From positions 30,058-94,057 of the forward strand of contig CANMSE010000007.1 in NCBI GenBank assembly GCA_947500555.1: a stretch of 64,000 nt of DNA. The letters run 5' to 3'. The position numbers were made by a program, and so were the translations under genes. The DNA is from an uncultured Fulvivirga sp. Lineage in GTDB: Bacteria; Bacteroidota; Bacteroidia; Cytophagales; Cyclobacteriaceae. This document shows, in pieces, positions 49,375 through 60,065 of this stretch; position 1 is the first letter of the stretch, and the number at the start of each line of letters is the position of its first letter. The notes under the pieces are model-generated. The model had not been told where the DNA came from, ran no database searches, and saw only the letters and a program-made list of their open reading frames with translations.

Positions 49375-50031
49375 ATGAAATTCTTTATTGATACCGCTAA
49401 CCTAGATGATATAAAACAAGCTTATGATTTAGGGGTTTTGGACGGTGTAACAACCAACCCTTCGCTGATGGCAAAAGAAGGAATCACAGGCAAAGCTAAT
49501 ATCAGAGCACATTACAAAGCAATCTGTGAAATTGTAGATAACAATGTTAGCGCTGAAGTAATCTCAACAGACTTTAAAGGTATTATAGAAGAAGGTGAAG
49601 AACTGGCTAAAATTGATGATAAAATAGTCGTTAAAGTACCTATGATCAAAGAGGGCGTTAAAGCCATCAAATACTTTAGCGATGAGGGTATTCGTACCAA
49701 TTGTACTCTAATTTTTTCGGCAGGACAAGCATTATTAGCAGCAAAAGCAGGTGCCAGTTATGTTTCTCCTTTCATAGGGCGTTTAGATGATATATCTCAT
49801 GATGGACTTACTTTAATAGAGCAGATCGTTCAGATTTACGATAATTATGGGTTTGAGACTGAAGTCTTAGCTGCAAGTGTTAGACACACCATGCACTTAT
49901 TACAATGTGCAGAAATTGGAGCGGATGTTGCTACTTGCCCGTTAAAAGTAATTACAAGCTTATTGAATCATCCTTTAACAGATAGCGGGCTAGCTCAATT
50001 TTTGGCCGATCATAAGAAGGGCAATAAGTAA
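49375..50031 (+). CDS. Fructose-6-phosphate aldolase / transaldolase-like protein
   Basis: [52 protein letters not shown]. Confidence 0.95.
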   Translation: MKFFIDTANLDDIKQAYDLGVLDGVTTNPSLMAKEGITGKANIRAHYKAICEIVDNNVSAEVISTDFKGIIEEGEELAKIDDKIVVKVPMIKEGVKAIKYFSDEGIRTNCTLIFSAGQALLAAKAGASYVSPFIGRLDDISHDGLTLIEQIVQIYDNYGFETEVLAASVRHTMHLLQCAEIGADVATCPLKVITSLLNHPLTDSGLAQFLADHKKGNK

Positions 50032-50034
50032 TCA

Positions 50035-50748
50035 ATGTCATTTTCTACTGACCCTGTCGTAAGAGTAAAAGAAGCCTGCATTTTTCAGGATAATAATGCT
50101 GTATTAAGTGATGTTGACTTCGAATTAGAAAAAGGTGAATTTGTTTTTCTGATTGGAAGGACAGGAGGTGGAAAATCCTCATTATTAAAAACTCTTTATG
50201 CAGATTTACCACTTAGACTGGGTCAAATAGATGTTGCTGGATATAATATAGGAAGTATCAAAAAATCAGAGGTCCCTATGCTAAGGCGAAAGCTGGGTAT
50301 TATATTCCAGGACTTTCAGCTTTTCCCTGATCGCACTGTAGCTGAAAATTTAAATTTTGTCCTTAAGGCAACTGGCTGGAAAGACAGTGCTAAAATGAAG
50401 TCAAGACAGGCTGAAGTGCTAATGCAGGTAGGTTTAGGGTCTGTAGGTTCGAAAATGCCGCACCAGCTATCTGGAGGTGAACAACAGCGTGTAGTAATAG
50501 CCAGAGCGTTGCTTAATGAGCCTGTTATGATTATTGCGGATGAACCAACAGGTAATCTTGATCCGGAAGTATCTCAGGGTATCTACCGGCTTTTCCAGGA
50601 TATCAATAAAAAAGGGACTGCCATTCTTATGGCAACGCACGACCATACATTAGTAAAAGATAATAAAGCGCGCATTCTCAAATGTGAGAAGGGGAAATTG
50701 CTGGATTCAAAAACAAACGACTTTGAAATTAAAACAGATTTGTATTAA
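50035..50748 (+). CDS. ABC transporter ATP-binding protein, FtsE-like
   Basis: [96 protein letters not shown]. Confidence 0.9.
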   Translation: MSFSTDPVVRVKEACIFQDNNAVLSDVDFELEKGEFVFLIGRTGGGKSSLLKTLYADLPLRLGQIDVAGYNIGSIKKSEVPMLRRKLGIIFQDFQLFPDRTVAENLNFVLKATGWKDSAKMKSRQAEVLMQVGLGSVGSKMPHQLSGGEQQRVVIARALLNEPVMIIADEPTGNLDPEVSQGIYRLFQDINKKGTAILMATHDHTLVKDNKARILKCEKGKLLDSKTNDFEIKTDLY

Positions 50749-51272
50749 ATAGATAAGTCTTCTTCTGCAGGCTCAACGCTTTCCTCATCATCTTCCAACT
50801 CCTCTATTTTCTCATTAAGCACATCAATCCTAACCAATAAGTTGAGTATTAGTGCATCAACAACTTTTTTGCTAGGATTGCTCTGAAGTTCATCTTTAAG
50901 CACTTGGTACATAGCATCAAGCTTTTGTATATCCTGCTCAAAATCGACCTCTATAGGAGCTTTTTGAGTATCATAATCATAAATAAGTTCCGTTTTTTCA
51001 GCTATTATCTGAAAATAATAGGTCTCAATATCACCGAAATCATTTGAAAGTTTTTGTCTTTCAGCAATCGTATCAATACGCTTATCAGGCTGATAGAAAT
51101 ATAGAAAAACCGAAGTGCAAAAAAAGAAAACTGCCGCAACCCTCCAAATCCAGGAATAATTATTGGATGATTTTATCAACCTACGACTTATTCCTAGCCA
51201 TACTGAATGTTCTGGATGCTTATCATCAAACTCCTGCCTGTTATTCTCTATATATTTCTCTAACTTATCCAT
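50745..51272 (-). CDS. Anti-sigma-factor-like membrane protein
   Basis: Single TM (IWRVAAVFFFCTSVFLYFY), stop codon of the ECF sigma gene overlaps its start. Confidence 0.6.
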   Translation of the reverse strand: MDKLEKYIENNRQEFDDKHPEHSVWLGISRRLIKSSNNYSWIWRVAAVFFFCTSVFLYFYQPDKRIDTIAERQKLSNDFGDIETYYFQIIAEKTELIYDYDTQKAPIEVDFEQDIQKLDAMYQVLKDELQSNPSKKVVDALILNLLVRIDVLNEKIEELEDDEESVEPAEEDLSI

Positions 51273-51816
51273 TGCTATTTACTTCCAGCAATTCTCTTAT
51301 CTTCTTTTTAGACCTATTAAATTGAGACTTACTAGTAGAAGATGATATATCTAATATCTCACCAATCTCATTATGATCATAACCTTCGAACAAGTATAAC
51401 GAAAATACTAACCTGTACCCATCTGGTAACTGTCCAACGGCCGTTCTTATCCTCTCAACGCTCAATAACTCCTCGGAAATATCTGCTTGCTGCTCATCAA
51501 TCACCTCAGGAAGCGTTTCCATCGGAGAAATATCAACGTGCTTCTTCTTTAGAAAGTTAAGAGATTTATTAATTACAATTCTCTTTAACCAAGCCCCAAA
51601 AGCCGCATCTCCTTTATAACTTCTTAAGTTTTTAAAAGCACTGATAAACGCTTCTTGCAAAACATCTTCTGCATCTTGTGAGTTATTGACTATTCTGCAA
51701 CATACGTTATACATTGCTTTTGAATAAAGCGAATACAACTGATATTGAGCGGAATTATCTCCTCTCAAACATCGGTCTATAATATCCTGATGTATATTAT
51801 AATTCTGTTGTTCCAA
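51265..51816 (-). CDS. RNA polymerase sigma-70 factor, ECF subfamily
   Basis: NSQDAEDVLQEAFISAFKNL, FGAWLKRIVINKSLNFLKKK, GYRLVFSLYLFEGYDHNEIGEILDISSSTSKSQFNRSKKKIRE. Confidence 0.95.
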   Translation of the reverse strand: MEQQNYNIHQDIIDRCLRGDNSAQYQLYSLYSKAMYNVCCRIVNNSQDAEDVLQEAFISAFKNLRSYKGDAAFGAWLKRIVINKSLNFLKKKHVDISPMETLPEVIDEQQADISEELLSVERIRTAVGQLPDGYRLVFSLYLFEGYDHNEIGEILDISSSTSKSQFNRSKKKIRELLEVNSNG

Positions 51817-51874
51817 GCTTTGAACCTCTGTAAGAAAGACAAATATAGTCTAACGAGGTTGCATATGGAGTGGT

Positions 51875-52588
51875 TTATTTTTTGAGCGAAGCGAGGCTTT
51901 CTTTAGCCATCTGAAAATCAGGGGAGATTGCCAAAGCTTGTTGATAAAGTGATTCTGCAGATTTTGCATCACCTTCAGCTTGTGCAATCATACCTTTCAA
52001 GTTTAGCAAAGCTACTTTTATCGGATATTCTTTTTGATTTCCTTCAGCGTCATTGAAAACAGCATTTAACTCCTCAGCTTCTTTTTTACTCAACAATATA
52101 TCGGCATTGGTCTTACTTTCCGTATAGCTTTTTAACTCGTATTGTAAGAATGCCATTTTATACAATGTCTGAAAATCATCAGTCTTTAAATAAAGTGATT
52201 CATACTGCTCAAGTGCTTTATCTTTTGCACCAACATTATCATAAGAAATCGCTGCGATTTCCATAGCACTTACATTTTCTGGATTAAGAATGAGTACATC
52301 CCTGGCTGTCAAAGCCGCTGAAGGATAATTTTGAGTTTGGAAATAAAGCAACGAGAGAGAGTATAAAATAGAATCGTTTTGTGGATTCTCAACAAGTATC
52401 CCATAAAGAGCTTGTTTAGCCACTCCATAATCATTGTACCTAATAGCTGCTTGATACGTTCTGGCATGATGTAATGAAAATATTTGCCCTGCTGACAACT
52501 GAGTTTGTTCAGTTGGCTGTTGGGCCTGATCTTGAGCAAAAACTGTAGCAGCAAAAACAGTTAAAAATAACATTATCAAATACTTCAT
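51875..52588 (-). CDS. Secreted tetratricopeptide repeat protein
   Basis: Signal peptide; TPR-like repeats (NPENVSAMEIAAISYDNVGAKDKALEQYESLYLK; AESLYQQALAISPDFQMAKESL). Confidence 0.78.
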   Translation of the reverse strand: MKYLIMLFLTVFAATVFAQDQAQQPTEQTQLSAGQIFSLHHARTYQAAIRYNDYGVAKQALYGILVENPQNDSILYSLSLLYFQTQNYPSAALTARDVLILNPENVSAMEIAAISYDNVGAKDKALEQYESLYLKTDDFQTLYKMAFLQYELKSYTESKTNADILLSKKEAEELNAVFNDAEGNQKEYPIKVALLNLKGMIAQAEGDAKSAESLYQQALAISPDFQMAKESLASLKK

Positions 52589-52630
52589 CTTCTCTTATAT
52601 TAAAATCCAGCGCCAAAGCTAAATATTTCC

Positions 52631-54058
52631 TTAGACATTATCTAACCCTTTCTTTTGAGCTATTTTCTTCAATAAATCTAGAGCTTCTTCGCGATTATTT
52701 TTAATCTTACCTTCCAGAATCGCTTCTTTGATTTCCTCCTTTATTTCACCTATCACTCTTCCCGGAGCAATATCAAACTGCCTCATGATTTCTTCGCCCG
52801 TAACAGGAGGCTGAAAATTTCTTAGTTTGTCTTTTTCCTCTACCTCCTTCATCTTCGTCTCGACCTTTCTAAAGTTGGAAAGGTACTTTTTTACTTTGAC
52901 ATCATTCTTGGAGGTGATATCTGCTCTACAGAGCTGCATTAAATCTTCCAAATCATCACCTGCTTCAAAAACCAGTCTTCGTATGGCAGTATCTGTAATA
53001 TTATCTTTAACTAAGGCAATGGGTCTCAGATGAAGTCTTACCAACTTTTTGACATAGTGCATTTTTTCATTCAAGGGTAATTTGAGTTTCTTAAAAATAC
53101 CCGGGACCATTCTTGCTCCCTTATCTTCATGCCCATGAAAGGTCCACCCTACTTTGGAATTGAACCTTTTGGTTGGAGGTTTGGCAATGTCATGCAAAAT
53201 CGCAGACCAACGTAACCATAAATAATTTGACTTTTTAGAAACATTATCAAGCACTTGAAGCGTATGATAGAAATTATCCTTATGAGATTTACCATCTATA
53301 GTTTCCACCCCATGTAGATCGACCATTTCAGGAAAAAACTTTATTAGTAACCCTGAGTGAAATAATAGCTTAAATCCATAAGATGGGACATCTGAAAGAA
53401 TGATCTTATTTAGTTCATCAGATATTCGTTCTTTAGAAATTATATCAATACGATTTACATTATTTACTATTCCATCATAAGTATCTGGCTCAATGTCAAA
53501 ACCAAATTGAGTAGCGAACCTTATAGCTCGCATCATGCGAAGGGGGTCATCACTAAATGTAATGTCAGCACCTAATGGAGTTCTAATACTTTTCTTTTTT
53601 ATATCCTTCACTCCATTGAAGGGATCAACCAGCTTACCAAAGTCTTTTTCATTGAGACTTATGGCCATAGCGTTGATGGTGAAGTCTCTTCTATGCTGAT
53701 CATCTTCCAGAGTTCCATCTTCAACCAGAGGCTTTCTGGAATCGCGTTGATAAGATTCTTTCCTGGCTCCAACAAACTCTAATTCATAACCCTCAGTTTT
53801 TACTTGTGCAGTTCCAAAGTTTTTAAAGACAGTAACTTTACTGTTATTTAATTTTTCCGCCACAAGTTTTGCAAGCTCAATACCACTGCCGACCGTGACG
53901 AAATCAATATCTTTACTATACCTTTTTAAAATTAGGTCTCTAACAAAGCCGCCCACTACATAGGTTTCTAATTGCAGTTGTGTAGCTGCATCTTTTACCA
54001 CTTCAAAAAAAAAGTTCTTATCAAGTGAAGACCTAAAATTTATTCTATCCTCTGCCAT
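52631..54058 (-). CDS. CCA tRNA nucleotidyltransferase with HD domain
   Basis: YVVGGFVRDLILKRYSKDIDFVTVG, RRDFTINAMAISL, DDPLRMMRAIRFATQFGF, LHDIAKPPTKRF. Confidence 0.96.
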   Translation of the reverse strand: MAEDRINFRSSLDKNFFFEVVKDAATQLQLETYVVGGFVRDLILKRYSKDIDFVTVGSGIELAKLVAEKLNNSKVTVFKNFGTAQVKTEGYELEFVGARKESYQRDSRKPLVEDGTLEDDQHRRDFTINAMAISLNEKDFGKLVDPFNGVKDIKKKSIRTPLGADITFSDDPLRMMRAIRFATQFGFDIEPDTYDGIVNNVNRIDIISKERISDELNKIILSDVPSYGFKLLFHSGLLIKFFPEMVDLHGVETIDGKSHKDNFYHTLQVLDNVSKKSNYLWLRWSAILHDIAKPPTKRFNSKVGWTFHGHEDKGARMVPGIFKKLKLPLNEKMHYVKKLVRLHLRPIALVKDNITDTAIRRLVFEAGDDLEDLMQLCRADITSKNDVKVKKYLSNFRKVETKMKEVEEKDKLRNFQPPVTGEEIMRQFDIAPGRVIGEIKEEIKEAILEGKIKNNREEALDLLKKIAQKKGLDNV

Positions 54059-54099
54059 TTGCTGGTAAAGGTAAACTATTCATCACGAGGTAAAGTGAA

Positions 54100-55116
54100 T
54101 TACTTGTTAAAGGTTGGGCAGGGAATAAACTTCTCTGGTTTTTTTATTTTCGATCTTAATGCTGCTTCGAGACGATAAGTTAAAGATACCTCATGGGCAC
54201 CACCAGAAATGGTTCCTAATTCCGAAACGGTAAAATCGTAACTATATCCGATTTCCATATTATTTAATTGCATTCCTAGAATAAGTACTACGGCATCCTG
54301 GCTAATATTATCAGCAACATTTTGCTGAATAGGGATTCCTCGATACCAAAGCCCTATCATAATTGGCTCATATAAAAAGTGTAGACCTATATCTAGTTGG
54401 TCAAACTCTCCCTGACTTTTGTAAATAAAAGATGGGGCTATACTTGACGTCCTAATTCGCTTTAACAGGCCATGATAAAGTGGTATCCGAAAACCCGCAT
54501 GAATAGAACTTTTCATAGGCACCTCACTTTCCTCATTAAGTAAAGATCTATTCGGTTCATTTATATGAGCAGCAGAATATCCTACCCAAAACATTTTACT
54601 GTAAAGAAGAAACCCTGCACCAAAATCAAAGTAATTTGCATTGCCCAAATTGTTCACGCTCTGGTCAAGAGTTGGCACCTGACCATCTGTATTAAAATCT
54701 AATTGGTCTCCAAACACCAGTTCAGCAAAATCGATACTTCTATTGGCATAGCCGAATGAAAGGCCTGGTGTAAATACCCACTTATTGGCAAGTTCCACCT
54801 TGTAACTATAAACAAAACTTATTGAAGTAGATGTCAAATTAGCAGAACCTGCCTTGTCCACAGTAGCAATTAACCCAAACCCACTTCTTAAATCGGTCAT
54901 GTTATAATCGTAAGAAAATGCATAGGTCACAAAGCCATTTGCAAGATTAGGCCACTGGTTACGGTAATTGGCAATAAAGCGATGTCCGTATCCGGTTCCT
55001 GCAAAAGCTGGATTAAGATAAAGAGGTGCTGCGTAATATTGAGAAAACTGTGGATCCTGACAGTAACTCGATAAGGCAAGTACAGAGAAGAATATAGTTA
55101 GAAACTTTCTCATCAT
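54100..55116 (-). CDS. Type IX secretion-associated PorP/SprF family membrane protein
   Basis: QDPQFSQYYAAPLYLNPAFAGTGYGHRFIANYRNQWP, EIGYSYDFTVSEL. Confidence 0.95.
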   Translation of the reverse strand: MMRKFLTIFFSVLALSSYCQDPQFSQYYAAPLYLNPAFAGTGYGHRFIANYRNQWPNLANGFVTYAFSYDYNMTDLRSGFGLIATVDKAGSANLTSTSISFVYSYKVELANKWVFTPGLSFGYANRSIDFAELVFGDQLDFNTDGQVPTLDQSVNNLGNANYFDFGAGFLLYSKMFWVGYSAAHINEPNRSLLNEESEVPMKSSIHAGFRIPLYHGLLKRIRTSSIAPSFIYKSQGEFDQLDIGLHFLYEPIMIGLWYRGIPIQQNVADNISQDAVVLILGMQLNNMEIGYSYDFTVSELGTISGGAHEVSLTYRLEAALRSKIKKPEKFIPCPTFNK

Positions 55117-58100
55117 CTTATCAGGTTAACGTCCCCCGTCCGTGTAGTTTGCTGTCCGTTTTCAAAGACAAGATTGAGCTTGTATACATAAACATCTTGA
55201 GGAGCCAACTTACCATTGTAATAACCATCCCATCCAATATTTCGGTCGGAGCTCTTAAAAAGTAATTCGCCCCATCTATTGAAAATAAATAATTCGAATT
55301 CCGAGACCCCTTGTGTCAAGGGCAAGAAAACATCATTAACACCTGCACCATCAAATCCACCGGAAGGGCCTGCCAAGCTCGGAGAGAATGCATTTGGAAC
55401 AAGCAGTCGACCGTTTTGCTGACCTTCAACAAGACCTACTCTTTTAAGCGTATCAGTACAACCTAAGTTGTTGTAAGCAATTAATGTTACGTCATAAAAA
55501 CCTTCTTCTGTATACTGATGTGTAGGTTCTGACTCTGTTGAAGTTGTACCATCGCCAAAATCCCACAAGAAAGAAGTGGCTCCTATACTTGCATTATTTG
55601 TGAAAATCGGATTATCAGGAATAAAAACTATAGTAGGGCGGACATCAAATTGAGCTATTGGTGTATCAAATACTTCAATAATATCGGCCTTAATTTCTGT
55701 GGTTGATTGATTAAAGGCATTTGAGGCTGTCAGTGAAACCGAATATATACCAGGTTCAAAATACGTATGAATAGGGTTTACCAGTGAAGAAGTACTCCCA
55801 TCACCAAAATCCCATTCATAAGAATCTGATAAAGCAAACTGGCTTAAATTAGTGAATGAAACTTGTAGAGGTGAGCATCCAAAAGCCGGGTCGTAGTCAA
55901 AATCAACTATAGGTGGAATTGGGTTAATTACGATTGTCTTTATATCAGTTGAAACACAATCCCCTGATGATGCAGTTAGCGAAATAGTATATGTTCCTGC
56001 TTGTAAGTAGGTATATTCCGTTAAGTTAGGATCCAGACTGGTTGTACCATCATCAAAATCCCATAAGTAATCCCATGGGCCTGTATTAGTATTATTAATC
56101 AGAAAAACAGTGGCATTAGGGAGTGTTTGGTTTAAAGGTGTAGCGTCAAATGACGCATTTATTATTTTCTGTTGCTCTATATCAATTGATTGGATAGTAG
56201 GATTGCTATTACATCCAGCAAAATTTGTAGTTATCAGCTGAATTTCCACATTGCTAACTATGGTTGTCTTGGCTATTGTGTACTCCAAGAAATCTTGTGA
56301 GGACCCAGTAGTTAATAAGATTACCCCATTAACCGTAACCTGCCAATTGTAAAGGCTAAGTCCTTTTTGTATTGCTTCAGTTCTTATTGTAACATCGTCA
56401 CAACTAACACTTAATGTATCAAGTACAAATGGTGATGAGGGAACAGGGTTAACTCGTATAGTAACTGTACTATCACCAGTACAGACTCCACCTAAAGATG
56501 AGCTTAATGTAATAGAGTAATCCTTAATTTCCTGAGTGGAATTATCAAAAGAGAAGGAGAAATTTGGTGTTGTACCAGTATTGACTTGGGTAACAAGTCC
56601 ATTTATGTCATCAATAGTCCACACATACCCAGTTGGCATTTGACTTTGAGTTAACGCATCCACCTCAAAATCAACATCTACTGGTGAGCAATTGTCATCA
56701 AATGGCGAATAGTTTATAGAGTTAAATCCTGCCAAAGGTTCAGGAAATACTCTGATAGTTTGAGCACCACTTATACTTACACATCCATTGATTGATATTA
56801 CTCTCATTCGAACATCAAAAAACAAATCTGCTGATGTCGTATTAACAAATGATATGGGGAATACCGAAGAGAACCCTGGATCAGAAGGTGATTGGATAGA
56901 ATCTATCTGAAAACCCATTCCATTATCAATTTCCCAAATATATTGATCGATAATATCTGGCTGGGACCCTACCATATCATTAGAAAAATTAACGGTGAGA
57001 ACACTGCACCCTTCTGTGACGTCAGGAGTGATTTGGGCTAAAGGCAGTGGGTCGACCGTCACAGTTTGAATGAATAAATCAGTGCAAGAATTCTTATCAG
57101 TTGTTACCAAAAGGGCAACATCAAAAGTCCCGCTTGTGGCATAAGTAAAATCAAATGAGGTCTGATCCAGATAGGTAGGATTGCTGTTAAACGTTATTCC
57201 GTCATAATCTAAGTCCCATTCCCAACGGATAACAGTTTCACCATCAATTGCAACTATAGAAGACAAATCCGCAAATGAGGTTGGCTGTCCTATACATTCT
57301 CGCGAAGCACTAAAATTTGCCTGGGGAGCAGGATATACATAAACAAACTCTTCCGCTATACTTTCGCACGTGGTTGATACATCCATGATAGTAAGTACAG
57401 CACGATAAATGCCCGGAGTAACAAAATTTCTATCAAAAGGTCCTAGTGCTGTAGCAGAAAAAGTTCCAGCCGCTGGTTCTTCAAAAATTAAAGCCCCACT
57501 CTCATCAAAAAATTCCCACCTCCACCTTGTATTAACCGTTGGAACACCTACAGAATTATCAACAAAGCGAACATCAAAAGATTGACTAAGCACATCATCC
57601 TGACAGAATTCTGGATTAATAATCACTCCTGATAAATCAGTTGTTCCAACAGCTGCAACTAGCGTTGGTGATATGTTCACAAAGTTTTCGTATATCTCTT
57701 CACAATTTCCAGCAGCATTCGAATCTCTCACCAGAAGTCTGATAAGCTTAACACCAGAGGTACTATAGGAAAACGTAGGGTTAGCATCTGTAGAAGTAGA
57801 AATTGGTAAGCCTGCACCAGTATTGTTATCATAAAACTCCCAGGTGTATTGAAAGTTGGCCCCTCCTATTGCTGGAGTCAAATTTTCAAAATATATGATA
57901 TCATCGATACAAAAGATAGTTGTTAAAATTCCACCGATACTATTCAACCAAGTTTGATAGCTGGGGTTGGGACTTTCAACTATTACAATTCGTGCGGTTG
58001 TTGTCATTGCAGGGTTGTCTCCATTAACCAAATCACCACTAACGGGGTTTAAGGCATTGCCATCAGTTAAATCGTTATCATAAGCATTACATTGATTCCA

Positions 58101-58838
58101 GTTGTTAAGGGTTATTTCAAATTGCCTTCCCACATCAGCTGGAACGGTGGCTGGCACATCAATGGGGAGCGTGGTTTGTCCCGGGGCCAATACTGGATAC
58201 AAAGGATTATTTGAAGGATTAGGATCGTTGTAAGGGTAAGCACCCGGAGTTAGTGCGTTGACTTGAATTCCTGGAATTCTGGCTCCTGCAGGGCCTGTTC
58301 CATAAATCCACTGAATCCATCTGGGATCATTATTTTCTCTTGTGGCTCTTGGGAAACAATTCCAATCACTATTATCAACAAACTGTAAACTAGTGGCGAA
58401 ACCTTGGCAAACTCTGAACTCACCGGGATTAATATTGGTAACATCATTTGTCCAAACAATAACCTGGGTTTGGATGGGCACTACACTTCCTCTCGGATTA
58501 CAGATATTATCAGCATCTATGACAAGGTCATACCCACAATCAACCGGAGAATTTGGGTAGGTATGAGAAATGGTAACACCCGTTGCAGGAAATGCCCCCT
58601 GTACATATATCTCTTCTGGTGTTCCATCTCCCCAATCAACATAATAGGCGGTCCCAGGAGTTGACTGTAAATAGATAGTTTCCAAATCAACTGTAAATGG
58701 TGCGCATCCTCTACTGCTTGTTAAGAAGGCAAAACCAGGCTCCATTATATCAGCACTAGTGCATTGGGCAGATACCTTATTTAATGAAACAGAAAAAAAG
58801 AAGAAAAAGAGACCGTAATATGCTACCCTTTTTGACAT
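55113..58838 (-). CDS. Large secreted PKD-domain protein with gliding-motility-associated (T9SS type B) C-terminal domain
   Basis: PKD motifs (YEWDFGDGSTSSLVNPIHTYFEPGIYSVSLTASN), C-term VPNAFSPSLAGPSGGFDGAGVNDVFLPLTQGVSEFELFIFNRWGELLF...GWDGYYNGKLAPQDVYVYKL. Confidence 0.94.
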   Translation of the reverse strand: MSKRVAYYGLFFFFFSVSLNKVSAQCTSADIMEPGFAFLTSSRGCAPFTVDLETIYLQSTPGTAYYVDWGDGTPEEIYVQGAFPATGVTISHTYPNSPVDCGYDLVIDADNICNPRGSVVPIQTQVIVWTNDVTNINPGEFRVCQGFATSLQFVDNSDWNCFPRATRENNDPRWIQWIYGTGPAGARIPGIQVNALTPGAYPYNDPNPSNNPLYPVLAPGQTTLPIDVPATVPADVGRQFEITLNNWNQCNAYDNDLTDGNALNPVSGDLVNGDNPAMTTTARIVIVESPNPSYQTWLNSIGGILTTIFCIDDIIYFENLTPAIGGANFQYTWEFYDNNTGAGLPISTSTDANPTFSYSTSGVKLIRLLVRDSNAAGNCEEIYENFVNISPTLVAAVGTTDLSGVIINPEFCQDDVLSQSFDVRFVDNSVGVPTVNTRWRWEFFDESGALIFEEPAAGTFSATALGPFDRNFVTPGIYRAVLTIMDVSTTCESIAEEFVYVYPAPQANFSASRECIGQPTSFADLSSIVAIDGETVIRWEWDLDYDGITFNSNPTYLDQTSFDFTYATSGTFDVALLVTTDKNSCTDLFIQTVTVDPLPLAQITPDVTEGCSVLTVNFSNDMVGSQPDIIDQYIWEIDNGMGFQIDSIQSPSDPGFSSVFPISFVNTTSADLFFDVRMRVISINGCVSISGAQTIRVFPEPLAGFNSINYSPFDDNCSPVDVDFEVDALTQSQMPTGYVWTIDDINGLVTQVNTGTTPNFSFSFDNSTQEIKDYSITLSSSLGGVCTGDSTVTIRVNPVPSSPFVLDTLSVSCDDVTIRTEAIQKGLSLYNWQVTVNGVILLTTGSSQDFLEYTIAKTTIVSNVEIQLITTNFAGCNSNPTIQSIDIEQQKIINASFDATPLNQTLPNATVFLINNTNTGPWDYLWDFDDGTTSLDPNLTEYTYLQAGTYTISLTASSGDCVSTDIKTIVINPIPPIVDFDYDPAFGCSPLQVSFTNLSQFALSDSYEWDFGDGSTSSLVNPIHTYFEPGIYSVSLTASNAFNQSTTEIKADIIEVFDTPIAQFDVRPTIVFIPDNPIFTNNASIGATSFLWDFGDGTTSTESEPTHQYTEEGFYDVTLIAYNNLGCTDTLKRVGLVEGQQNGRLLVPNAFSPSLAGPSGGFDGAGVNDVFLPLTQGVSEFELFIFNRWGELLFKSSDRNIGWDGYYNGKLAPQDVYVYKLNLVFENGQQTTRTGDVNLIR

Positions 58839-58997
58839 TGCTTTACGTGTTTATAGTCGTAAAGCCAGCTAAGACAATCATATATATCTCAAAGATGATT
58901 AATGAAACCCTTGTAAATCAGTGTTTTAGATTCATTATCGATAAAGAGTCAACTATGACGATGAATGGAATAGTATGGGGGTTGATAGTAGTTAAAA

Positions 58998-60047
58998 TTA
59001 ATTCCAGAAACCCTCTTTACTGTTAAAAGTAGGACACGGGAGCTGTCGATATTTCTTTCTTACTCCTTTTCTAAAAGGTTTTGTAGCAAATTCGTAGATG
59101 ATAGACACTTCATGGGCACCACCTGCATCTGTTGATAATTCCGAAATAGTAAAATCGTAGCTATATCCTACTTGAAAAGAATTAAACAGTAGGGCAAGTG
59201 AAAATACTATTGCGTCTTGTTGCACTTGAGAGTCTTCTAATCCTATATACTGAAATGATCTTTGAAGAGGTACACCTCGATACCATACCCCAATAGATAT
59301 AGGATCAATATGATAATTAACTCCTAAGTCAAGTTGAGTAAAAGTACTTCCCTGCCTTCTATAAACAAATCCAGGTGTGAGGTATGAAACCTTACTAATA
59401 GTTCTAGGACCATTATATAAAGGAATTCTCATCCCACCATGAACATTGAGTTTCATAGGAAGGCGACTTTCATTTCCAATGAGTGAAATATTTGGTTGAT
59501 TCATATGATAAGCAGAGACTCCTAGCCATAAGTTCCTATTGTACATTACAATTCCCGAACCAATATCAAGATATTGAGCATTATCTATTCGACCAAGACC
59601 AGGGTCATTAGACCCGGATTGATCAGTAGCCAATTCATCACCCAACTGTAGTTTACTTTGATCTATACCCTGTTGTCCATATCCGAAGTATATTCCCGGA
59701 GAGAATACCCAATCTTCACTAACCCTTATTTTGTATGAATAGAGAAGTCCAGCTGTTGTAGTTCTCCAACCACCTGTACCCATTTTATCGGTAGATGCCA
59801 TTAAGCCAAAACCACTTTTTAATTCACCTATAAACATCTCATAAGAAACTGCATAAGTCGAGAAAACCTGAGGAAGATTGGGCCATTGCAGTCTATGGTT
59901 TGCAATTAATCGCTGTTGGGGAGTTATTCCAGTGAAGCCAGGGTTTAAGTACAGAGGAGCATTGTAAAACTGCGAAAACTGCGGGTCTTGTGCTGAAACT
60001 AGTTCAGCAATAAACATAAAAAGTGTAATTAATAGTACTTTTTTCAT
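58998..60047 (-). CDS. Type IX secretion-associated PorP/SprF family membrane protein
   Basis: QDPQFSQFYNAPLYLNPGFTGITPQQRLIANHRLQWPNL, QVGYSYDFTISELSTDAGGAHEVSIIY. Confidence 0.95.
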   Translation of the reverse strand: MKKVLLITLFMFIAELVSAQDPQFSQFYNAPLYLNPGFTGITPQQRLIANHRLQWPNLPQVFSTYAVSYEMFIGELKSGFGLMASTDKMGTGGWRTTTAGLLYSYKIRVSEDWVFSPGIYFGYGQQGIDQSKLQLGDELATDQSGSNDPGLGRIDNAQYLDIGSGIVMYNRNLWLGVSAYHMNQPNISLIGNESRLPMKLNVHGGMRIPLYNGPRTISKVSYLTPGFVYRRQGSTFTQLDLGVNYHIDPISIGVWYRGVPLQRSFQYIGLEDSQVQQDAIVFSLALLFNSFQVGYSYDFTISELSTDAGGAHEVSIIYEFATKPFRKGVRKKYRQLPCPTFNSKEGFWN

Positions 60048-60065
60048 CTCTATTCAACTTTCAAG

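Noticed and set aside
58784-59026. Plus-strand 80-aa ORF between the T9SS cassettes
   Set aside because: Overlaps the start of the minus-strand PKD gene and the end of the PorP gene; no coding signature.
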